Shown: piece by piece, positions 56,267 to 64,000 of the stretch
Layout of the letters: every line of letters begins with the position of its first letter
Position numbering within the stretch: the first letter of the stretch is position 1
Assembly: GCA_030549175.1 (NCBI GenBank)
Contig: JAUKUA010000001.1
Coordinates: 7,130,001-7,194,000, forward strand
Origin: Lasiosphaeris hirsuta
Lineage: Eukaryota; Ascomycota; Sordariomycetes; Sordariales; Lasiosphaeriaceae
DNA length: 64,000 nt
Direction: 5' to 3'
The notes under the pieces: generated by a model
Databases searched by the model: none
What the model was told of the DNA's origin: nothing
What the model saw: only the letters and a program-made list of their open reading frames with translations
Position numbers and translations under genes: made by a program

Positions 56267-57422
56267 TTTAGTTGCTGGGGGTTCGCCGGTGTGGTGGTGT
56301 CCAAGCCGTGTTCCTATTTCGGGTGTGGGCTACTGTATTCTACTGCCGTGTTGCCTCATGGCACACTCCAAACCTAGTTACCTGGTGGCACTGGTGAGGG
56401 GTGTTAGGAGCGTTGTGAGGTGCGAGTCGTGCTCGACACAAAAATGCTTAGTGTTTTCTTGTACAACTTTGTATGCCAATATATTTTACTCAATTATCAC
56501 AAAAAGGTTAGGTAAACAAAACAACCAATAAATATTTTAGTTCTGCTGGGGCGGTTGTCGCCGGCAACAGAGTAAGCCTTCGTTGACAATGCTGCGATGA
56601 TGCGTGCTGCAGGAAAGGCAGTAAACTGTCAGGAAAAGGCGGGGGGTGGGCACGGGCAGGCCATAGCAGCATGTTGCCTGTGCAGCTGACAGCAAGCTGA
56701 CGGGCCTCGGGACGGAAATGGCGGCCCGCCACACCCGTACTACGGGCTGACCCGGCACCTGGCGCTACGACCAGGAATTGCACCCCCAGGCCAACCTGAA
56801 ACTGGCCAGCGATGCATGACATTGCCCCAGAAGCGTTGCAACCACGAACCCTTCTTCAGGGAACATCATTCGCATCACACCTCTCACACCTTCATTGCCC
56901 TATCGAAGTCATCCTGGTCCTGCCAAGGGAGTTTCAATCGACAGCTTGTCCCTCTTGTCCATGGGCCATAGCTCCCATTTCCCCTCCAATCTGTAGACAG
57001 AAAAGACAGCCAAACTCGGTGCACACCTCATCCGACGAGCATCGCATGACAGACCCAGACAAGATGGTGCCCATCGCCCGGTTGGCACACCTCGCTTCCA
57101 AGTCTGCCCCAAGCTGCTAGCACCCCCTTCCTGGCCCGTCGCCAATCTCGCATCCATCTCGAGTGCAGAGCCGCCATGTCGTCTGCGGCATCCCATCCCC
57201 AGTCCTGCTTGTGGACCTGCGTGCCTGGTTCTAGCGAGACCATCTCCTACGATGCCCTCTCAGTTGTTTCCTTGTTTCTGAATCCCCCCAATGAACGAGA
57301 GATGGCCACCGGCTGCTAAATACGCTGCCCCTCCCACACCATCCATGGCAACCTGGGATGGCTGTCTTTTCTCTTTCTCCCATCCACTATCCCCAAGAGA
57401 CCAAACAAGGTTATTTGGCTAA
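56267..57422. other. Divergent promoter region
   Basis: Upstream of the fusion gene (-) and of the GPI-type gene (+). Short frames only; nothing recognised. Confidence 0.5.
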
Positions 57423-58362
57423 ATGATAGACTCTCCAATGTTTCTTCGCCTTATGTCGGTGCTGCTGTTGTTTGCTGTTCATGGTTGTTGCGCACTGGAC
57501 TTCACCATCGCTGGCGGCCAGATCTTTACTCCCGGTTTGGTCATTCTCGATGCCCCCCAGCCAGGCACGCCCCTAGGAGGAGGTATGTAATTCTCTCTCA
57601 TCTCACCCCAACCAAGTTCCCACTCGACTGACGTGCCGCGCAGATCTCATAGAAGTGGCCCTCGATGTCTCAACAAATGGCAGAATGCCTCTGCCTCCGT
57701 ACGCCCAAGACAGCCCCAGCCAGATCCACAACATCACCATCTTCCTGTACAGCTACGACACGGGCAAGAACTTTACCATCACCAACGGGACCGCCTCATC
57801 CAACAACGCCAGCCTCGGCGACATCATGTTCCAAGAGCCCGGCAGCACCGTGAAGCACGTCAAGTGGACCTGGCCCGACTGCCTGGTCGGCGACGGGCAA
57901 CCTGTCGAGGTAGACAGTCCACGCGGCGTGTACAACGTGTGTTCCACCCACCCCTTCACCCGTCTGCTCAAGACTCAATTAACACGGCCCCAGATCTCCA
58001 TTCGTCAAAACTTCCGGCTCAACGGCCAGGATCACTACACCATCTTCGACCTGCCCATCCTTATCACCAACCGCATCGATCAAGACTTCTCGCGACCCTC
58101 CTGCGACGCTCTCAACAACCCGCTGCTCACACCCGAGCAGATCAACGCTACCGCTGCCAACAACATTCCCATCCTGTTTGCGCCCGGCGACGCTACCATT
58201 GTGCAGTCCACCGCCGGCGCGGCGACTAGTGGGGATGGTTTGGGGCCTGTCAAGCCGGATGGCACGGCGGCGAATGGGCTCGGGAATGCGGCGGGGAGAT
58301 TGGGAGTTGACTTGGGCTGTGTTTGGGTGGTCGGGTTGGTTTTGGCATTGGTTTCGCTTTGA
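57423..58362 (+). CDS. Secreted GPI-type surface protein
   Basis: Three exons (57423-57582, 57644-57936, 57994-58362) give 273 residues. A signal peptide (residues 1-25, MSVLLLFAVHGCCA core) leads into a beta-rich extracellular domain (LDFTIAGGQIFTPGLVILDA, IHNITIFLYSYDTGKNFTIT, SIRQNFRLNGQDHYTIFDLP). Several N-glycosylation sites (NIT, NFT, NGT, NAS, NAT) are present. A Gly/Ala/Thr linker and a hydrophobic C-terminus (VWVVGLVLALVSL) indicate GPI anchoring. Both introns rebuild continuous sequence in phase. It resembles widespread small fungal wall-associated proteins of unknown function. Two further in-frame ATGs (57438, 57453) within the signal peptide are possible starts. Confidence 0.85.
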
Positions 58363-58855
58363 ACAAGTGAGTGAGTGAGAGTGAGAGCATTTATTATGAT
58401 ACCCCAGGAGTGACGAGGCGACGCCGTCTTGACTCCCGATCGAGTCTAATTTTCTGGTATGCTTTTTTGGTCAAAATACAATTCAAAGCCTATAATTTTA
58501 CCTGAAAGTCAACCCATATTAATTCAAATCCCTCAGATTATTCGAAAAAGTAAAAATGGAAGCTTGAGTTAGGTAGGTTATATGTGATTCAGCCCCGTAT
58601 CTCGGTCTATTCAACCACTATGGTAAGGGTTAGGGTAAAGCAGAGCGTGGCGCTGTGGGACACACCTCACTGGTGGATCAAACCAAGCCTGAAGTGGGGG
58701 ATGCATGCGTAGTGGGGCCAAAACTGCCTGCCGCTGCAAGGCTATCCAACGAAGAAAAAAAATCCCAAAGCATGGAATCGAGCTGCCGCGGGCCACAGCA
58801 AAGCGGTCTGCCCCTCAACCACGCAGTTCCAACACCCCCAATCCAACCAGATATA
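58363..58855. other. Spacer and promoter of UTP18
   Basis: The 3' UTR of the GPI-type gene and the UTP18 promoter. The UTP18 frame is open upstream of the chosen start, with one more in-frame ATG at 58772. Confidence 0.5.
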
Positions 58856-60706
58856 ATGGCAGCACGCCAACAAAACGATGAGTCGTCAGACGAGTCCTTC
58901 GGCGGCTTCGGCAGCTTCGACGGCGAGAACGATGCCATGTCGATGAGCGGCGACGACGATGGGCAAACACAGACGAGGATAGAACCCACCACCACCCTCT
59001 TTGACGACGAAAAGGATTCCGACGAGGAGGAGCTCGAGCGCTTTGTCCTCGGCAATCGCGCCAACTTCCGCGAGCGGCTGTTCCGCGATGACCTGCTCGT
59101 CACCGACTCGACCGCTCTGGTAAAAGCATCCGGTGACGCAGCCAACACCGCCAACCAGGACGACCTCGACGATGCAGCCCTCTTCTTTATCGACACAGGC
59201 AAGGACGCTGACGCCGCCGAAAAGGAGCGCGCACAACTGCCCACGGACCCCGAGGAGGCCGAGGCTGCCCCCGCGTGGGAGGACAGCGACGACGAGCGGC
59301 TGATGGTGTCGCTAGCCGGCGCCACGCGGTTGAGGAAACTGAGGACCACAGAGGCCGAGGACACCGTCAGCGGCACCGAATACGCACGGCGGTTACGGCA
59401 GCAGTATCTGCGGTTGTACCCGCTGCCAGAGTGGGCGCGGGATGCGGCGGCGAGCGGCAAGAAGTCCAAGGGGCGGCGGAGGCGGTCGTCGGCCTCGCAG
59501 GGTGGAGACGGCTCGTCCGACGCCTCGTCCGGGGACAGCGACGACGAGATGTTCGACGATGCGCTGCCGCTTGAGGCGTTCCTGCGCGATGCCAACTCCT
59601 TCAGCGGCGCCGGCGCACGCAAGCGCAGGAAGCTGCGGCCCGAGACCATCGACATCCAGAAGACGCGCGACATCCCCGACGTCCATAAGGCCGCCGTCAG
59701 CTCGCTGTCGTTCCACCCCAAGCACCCGATTCTGCTGTCATCGAGCGTAGCATCCATCATGTATCTGCACCAATTTGACCCCACCGCGCACCCGACGCCG
59801 CACCCGTCGCTCGCCTCGGTCCAGGTCAAGAGCACGGACCTACGGCGCACGGCCTTCCTGGGCCCCGACGGCGACGAGGTTTTCTTCGCGGGACGCCGGC
59901 GCTACCTCCACAGCTGGAATCTCTCGACCGGCCTCGTGCGCAAGGTGACCAAGATCCAGGGCCACCAGAAGGAGCAGCGGACCATGGAGCGCTTCCGGCT
60001 CAGCCCGTGCGGGCGCTACATGGCGCTCGTGTCGTCGGAGCGCAAGGGTGGTGGCATGCTCAACATCCTCAGCGTGGCCACGATGCAGTGGCTCGCGCAG
60101 GCTCGGTTCAACGGCCGCGGCGGGGTCGCCGACTTTGCCTGGTGGAACACCGGTGACGGCCTCTCGGCCCTCGGCATGGACGGCCAGGTCACCGAGTGGA
60201 GCATGCTCACTAGGCGCGCCGTCGGCGTGTGGCGCGACGAGGGCTCTATCGGCGGCACGGCGATTTCGCTCGGCGGCCGCAACGGACCCGAGGCCATTGG
60301 AGGGGATCGGTGGGTCGCCATCGGGTCGAAGGCGGGTATCCTCAACGTCTACGAGCGCAAGAACCTGATCGCGGACCCGTCGCCGGCAACAGAGGACGCG
60401 GGCAGCGAGGTGCCGGGCCCCGATATCAACCCCCAGCCGACGCCGACGCGCGCCTTCGAGCACCTGACAACATCTATCTCGATCGCCACGTTCTCGCCTG
60501 ACGGCCAGCTGCTGGCGTTCGGTAGCCGCCTCAAGAAGGACACTCTGCGTCTGGTGCACCTGCCGAGCTGCACCGTCTATCGGAATTGGCCGACGGACCA
60601 GACGGCGCTAGGCCGCATCACGTCGGTCGCGTTCAGCGCCACGAGCGAGATCCTGGCCGTGGGCAATGATGTCGGCAAGGTGAGGATGTGGGAGATTAGG
60701 AGCTAG
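58856..60706 (+). CDS. UTP18: U3 snoRNP / SSU processome WD40 protein UTP18
   Basis: A nucleolar component of the small-subunit processome, needed for 18S rRNA maturation. The single exon gives 616 residues, near the family's usual size. The N-terminal third is acidic and disordered (SFGGFGSFDGENDAMSMSGD, DSDEEELERFVLG) with RLRQQYLRLYPLPEWA, a landmark of UTP18, and a basic patch (KKSKGRRRRSS). A WD40 propeller starts near residue 280 (HKAAVSSLSFHPKHPILLSS, MERFRLSPCGRYMALVSS) and ends with SVAFSATSEILAVGNDVGKV. The ATG at 58856 is favoured over the in-frame ATG at 58772 because the latter only adds a Pro/Ser-rich stretch without family character. Confidence 0.9.
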   Translation: MAARQQNDESSDESFGGFGSFDGENDAMSMSGDDDGQTQTRIEPTTTLFDDEKDSDEEELERFVLGNRANFRERLFRDDLLVTDSTALVKASGDAANTANQDDLDDAALFFIDTGKDADAAEKERAQLPTDPEEAEAAPAWEDSDDERLMVSLAGATRLRKLRTTEAEDTVSGTEYARRLRQQYLRLYPLPEWARDAAASGKKSKGRRRRSSASQGGDGSSDASSGDSDDEMFDDALPLEAFLRDANSFSGAGARKRRKLRPETIDIQKTRDIPDVHKAAVSSLSFHPKHPILLSSSVASIMYLHQFDPTAHPTPHPSLASVQVKSTDLRRTAFLGPDGDEVFFAGRRRYLHSWNLSTGLVRKVTKIQGHQKEQRTMERFRLSPCGRYMALVSSERKGGGMLNILSVATMQWLAQARFNGRGGVADFAWWNTGDGLSALGMDGQVTEWSMLTRRAVGVWRDEGSIGGTAISLGGRNGPEAIGGDRWVAIGSKAGILNVYERKNLIADPSPATEDAGSEVPGPDINPQPTPTRAFEHLTTSISIATFSPDGQLLAFGSRLKKDTLRLVHLPSCTVYRNWPTDQTALGRITSVAFSATSEILAVGNDVGKVRMWEIRS

Positions 60707-60920
60707 ATTTGAGGGTGAGGGTGTATATAGGGAATTGATAATTGCGGTTGGGATCTTGGTTTTTATTCTGGTATCTGAGCTGTGTGATTGGATGTTTGGG
60801 TGACCCCTTTCTCCGGACTGTTGGTTCTCTCTCGAGTCTGGTCCTCCAAGTCTCTTCTGCCTCCAGACTTTTCCCATGAACCCATTGCCCCGTATCACCC
60901 CCCACAGCTTTTCCCCTTCC

Positions 60921-61304
60921 TCAGGCGATACATCTCAACAGCGCCTTGATAGGTCCATCCTTGACCCATCTCTTGGGGTATATCTTCCCCTCCCGCACCG
61001 AGTACTCGGCCAGCTCGCGGACGTTCCGGAAGCGGTGGACCGCGTGCCCGTTCTCGATCGCCGAGAGTAGGTCGTGGATATTTACATGGACCCTTTTGAG
61101 CGCCTGGGACGGGTGTCAATACCGGCTGGCTGGCGGTTGTTGGGGAAGAGGAAGGGAGGGGTTGTTTACCTTGCGGCACTTGGTCTTGGAGCCGAAGTCC
61201 TCTGAAAGCCCGACGTCACCGCAGAGCCGCTGCCAGTCTTCGAGCGTGCCGGCGCCGAAGTAGTCGTCGAAGCGTTTGACGATGGCGGGCTTCTTCTTGG
61301 TCAT
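60921..61304 (-). CDS. Small basic protein of unknown function
   Basis: Two exons (61304-61170 and 61103-60921) give 105 residues, joined in phase 0. It begins MTKKKPAIVKRFDDYFGAGT and contains LEDWQRLCGDVGL and, after the splice, ALKRVHVNIHDLLSAIENGH and VRELAEYSVREGKIYPKRW. It is helical, basic, and has no signal peptide or membrane helix. I recall similar short proteins in other filamentous ascomycetes but not a function. Its ATG lies 10 nt downstream of a 23-nt poly-C (poly-G on the plus strand). Convergent with UTP18, 214 nt apart. Confidence 0.75.
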
Positions 61305-61314
61305 GGTGGCTGCC

Positions 61315-61337
61315 GGGGGGGGGGGGGGGGGGGGGGG
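61315..61337. repeat. Poly-G tract (23 nt)
   Basis: An uninterrupted run of G on the plus strand, i.e. poly-C in the leader of the small gene at 60921-61304. Confidence 0.9.
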
Positions 61338-63713
61338 AGGAAGGAGGAGTGTTTGGACCGGGGGGAAGGTGGGTGATGGTGGGCTTGGTTCAGGCGGCGG
61401 TGTCGTGAGACACTAGCCCCCCGTTGACACTTTTGGTGAGATGGATTCTTTGGTTCTTTATTGACTGGGTGTTTCTCACATCGTGGAAGGCGGGTGGAGG
61501 TTGGTGATTGGGGGTTTACTCGACGTACAAACGGAGGGAAATAGACACGGGGAGAATCACGGCGGTGTTCAGTCAGCCGTGGTGGCCCAGGTGTGAACCC
61601 AGTTGCGCTGCATCGATTGGGGGATCGCAAACGGCGGATGCAACTGCCCGCGGCCGTCTTGACTGCGACGTTCCATCTGGACGAAGTTTACAAGTATCCG
61701 AAGCTGAGTGAGAAAAAGAGATGGGCCCCCAGATGCGTATCGTGGTTCTCGACATCAATGTTGTCGATCTGTGAGCTGTCTATGGCACCGAAGGTCCATG
61801 GTGTTGAGTGCTTGTCGCTGTTGATGTATCCCGAGTCCGCCAAGGGAATAGGGAGGGGGTAAGGGGGTAACTGGACTGAGTCTGATATCTACAAAAACTC
61901 GGTTACTCAGCTCACCAGGTACCTTAGGTAGGCTATGTGAGCATGTCAAGTATTATCTGGCTAACGCTTACATTCTCGAGTAGAGAGATTCCACAAAGTA
62001 AACTAGCGCTACGCAGCCAACGGTGGATAAGTATAGCTGATAGGGTTATGAAGTGAAGCTAAAGAGCTGTTTGAGACGGGCCGACCCGCTGCGGCACCCC
62101 GACTAACCCGGTAATGAAGCAAACCAAATCATGTTTTGGATTCTCGAATTTCTTGAATAGCCGTAGAGAACTCTGATGATATCCCACACTGCTGCGCAGT
62201 ACGCATATGCAGCAAATCACAGACAGTGCTCTCGCATGGAAGGCGAAGGGGTCGATCACGGAAATTTTGACGAACTAGAGGCACTCGATGTGTCTGGGCT
62301 TCGGCCCGCACACTCTTGCGCCCCACGTCGCCCCTCCTTGATCGAAGCTCAGGAGGCGAAAATACGGGCCTGACTGCCCTGCCCAGACCCACCGGAATGA
62401 ACCCCGCAGCGCCATTTTCGGGTTTTTAGGGCGAGTGCCCCGCGCTCCTTCTGGTGGTCGGGAAGCTGAAAAAAATACGCCGCCGATCGCGCATCGCGTT
62501 GTCAGTCGGCCTGTCATTGGACAAACGCCTGCTTTCTTTTTTTCCTCTCTTCCTCTTTCGTCTCTTGCCCGCGTGCCCACCAACCCCTCAACTGCCGCTT
62601 GCTAACCGCGATGGAGCCAACCATGTATTCTCCCATTTCCCCGTCTGCCCCTCCAGAGAGGCTCGGCGGTGAGAGCCCAATCTGGGGAAGAGAAGGCGGG
62701 AGAAGCCCAATCGCAGGTGGAACCAGATAGGCAGGCAGTATGGTGTGCAGTGCTGCCAGGCGAGGAGCCGAGGGTGTGCTGTTTCGCCCGCATGGCCTTG
62801 CCGTTTCACGCCTAATCTGGAGCCATTCGTCTGTGTTGTTGCTCGCCGCCTAGGGCCGGTGAGTGGCTGCCTTGCGATGCAAAGCCCTACCCAGCATTGC
62901 AGCAGCACATTGCCTCTGGCCAGAAGAGCGTGACAGATAGACAGCGCTGGCCGGTGGGGTTCCCCCGCGACGGATCGCTGGCAGCTGGGCCGGCCACAGG
63001 CTGGTTGACGACGTGTCAGGCCATCAATCGCAATTCCTGCAAGCGCCTCCATGGTCTCACTTCCAGCCCCAATCAGGCCCAACGCAAAATGCTCGCGAAC
63101 GCTCGTCAGGCTGCAGGCGCAGTCGGCTGCATGCCATATGCCATATGCCATTTAGTGTGCGCACGCATACACTTGGGCGAGGGTTCCACAGTTTTGTTTA
63201 TCTTTTCCCGCTGGTCCTGGGATGACTGCGTTATGTCTTGGTTGGGTTTTCATCTCTCCTTTGCATTACCTTACTTCTGGCGCGCTTCTCGAGCATATTC
63301 AATCTCGTCAATCTTTTTTTTTTTTTTTTTTTTTTTACGCCGGACCCAAGACGGCGGTTTTCAGCCATCCCTGCCTCTTTTATTGCTTTTTCCTGCCTTC
63401 TTCCTGCCCCCTCGCTTGCGTCTGCTTGGTTCCCGCCGTAGGACGTTTTCCCTCGTGTTAAAAGTCTCCAAAGGTCCCCAAAAATTCTCCTGAGCCGCAA
63501 GGATATCCCAGGCGCGCCAGGCACAGGTGGGATACGATACGGTGGGACCCAGCCCCCATAGAAATGGCATGGTGGGACTCTAAGCACAGAAGCCCTGGTG
63601 CTTCGACCACTTCTTTAACTTCGCCTTCGTCCTTGCTACCCAGAACGCGCCTCTCTCTTGGGGATGCCTTTCCACAGCTCGAGCCTGAGCCCAGGCGGTC
63701 GACCAATATAACA
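61338..63713. other. Intergenic region with homopolymer tract
   Basis: About 2.4 kb between two divergent genes. It holds a run of 23 T at 63314-63336 and ATATGCCAT repeats near 63133-63151. No coding or RNA feature is recognised. Confidence 0.5.
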
Positions 63714-64000
63714 ATGGACCAACGGAGGGCCCTGCTCTCGCCCGTCTTCGAAGACCAGCCCGCGCTGCCGAGCACCCCTGCCCTGCTCGTGCATGTCGAG
63801 ATCCAGTTCACAGATCCCGTTATACGTTCGAGATACACCCGTAGCTATGGCAGCTCCCCCGGCTTCGTCCCTAGCAAGCGCATCTGCAATGGCCTCTTGC
63901 GCCGCATCGACCGCTGCTCCCGGGAGCTCCTCACCCGCAAGGACCCGGCCGCCCTCGACATGTTCAAGGACGACACCTTCGAACGCAAGCCCCTGAGGTT
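63714..64000 (+). CDS. 5' end of a protein of unknown function (runs off the window)
   Basis: An ATG at 63714 (context ACAATGG) opens a frame that reaches the right edge without a stop, giving 95 complete residues. It starts MDQRRALLSPVFEDQPALPS and continues with LLVHVEIQFTDPVIRSRYTR, SKRICNGLLRRIDRCSRELL and DMFKDDTFERKPLR. Codon use is GC-rich at third positions, like its neighbours. It has no signal peptide. No family is recognised. Confidence 0.6.
   Translation, partial: MDQRRALLSPVFEDQPALPSTPALLVHVEIQFTDPVIRSRYTRSYGSSPGFVPSKRICNGLLRRIDRCSRELLTRKDPAALDMFKDDTFERKPLR

Noticed and set aside
62588..63151. 187-codon minus-strand frame
   Set aside because: Composition is that of translated intergenic DNA (Arg, Trp, Cys-rich), and it overlaps a plus-strand frame of similar length.
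1..64000. Search by eye for CRISPR arrays, bacterial operons, viral genes, rDNA and intact transposases
   Set aside because: None seen; the repeats found are tandem or dispersed eukaryotic-type arrays without regular unique spacers, and no reverse transcriptase or transposase motif was recognised.

Overview
The window reads as a nuclear chromosome segment of a filamentous ascomycete, most likely a Sordariomycete of the Sordariales/Chaetomiaceae type. Genes are monocistronic and lie on both strands. Introns are short (about 45-155 nt, GTRAGT-like donors, YAG acceptors). Exons are GC-rich, and long non-coding stretches carry homopolymer tracts. The recognisable proteins are fungal: HEM12, calnexin, palF/RIM8, UTP18, SLD5, MDE1, Zn2Cys6 regulators and GPI-anchored proteins. 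Two decayed genes carry nonsense codons that all fit CpA->TpA or TpG->TpA change, as expected of repeat-induced point mutation (RIP). No bacterial, viral, CRISPR or intact transposon feature was seen.

Layout. 0-5 kb: the 3' end of a possible GNAT-like gene, uroporphyrinogen decarboxylase HEM12 (-), and a divergent helical protein of unknown function (+) sharing a promoter with several CCAAT boxes. 5-12 kb: a 3.6 kb leader/promoter and a 1,042-residue Zn2Cys6 regulator with a His-Gln repeat. 13-16 kb: a gene graveyard of two clear pseudogenes and one weaker remnant. 16-25 kb: methylmalonate-semialdehyde dehydrogenase, calnexin, methylthioribulose-1-phosphate dehydratase MDE1 and a Cys-rich GPI-type secreted protein. 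25.8 kb: tRNA-Ser(AGA). 26-31 kb: a variant Zn2Cys6-like protein, a short-chain dehydrogenase and the GINS subunit SLD5. 32-38 kb: a Cys-rich single-pass membrane protein and the pH-signalling arrestin palF/RIM8. 40-46 kb: an F-box protein and a phenol-hydroxylase-type flavoprotein monooxygenase with a GC-AG intron. 47-51.5 kb: an orphan gene and three unrelated repeat arrays. 51.5-56.3 kb: an SDR16C-type dehydrogenase interrupted by an early in-frame TAG, a CACGTG-containing repeat array, and a pseudouridine glycosidase/PfkB kinase fusion. 57-64 kb: a GPI-type secreted protein, UTP18, a small conserved-looking protein, and the 5' end of a gene running off the window.

The genes do not form an obvious pathway cluster. 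Most are housekeeping genes (haem, methionine salvage, valine and pyrimidine catabolism, ER folding, ribosome biogenesis, replication) mixed with signalling and surface genes. The more unusual material is in the accessory stretches: the decayed genes at 13-16 kb, the 18-bp and palindrome-bearing repeats at 49-51 kb, the CACGTG repeat array at 53.2-53.45 kb, and the stop codon at codon 11 of the 52 kb dehydrogenase. Exon coordinates were derived by hand from splice signals and reading-frame continuity; family names rest on motif recognition, not on searches.
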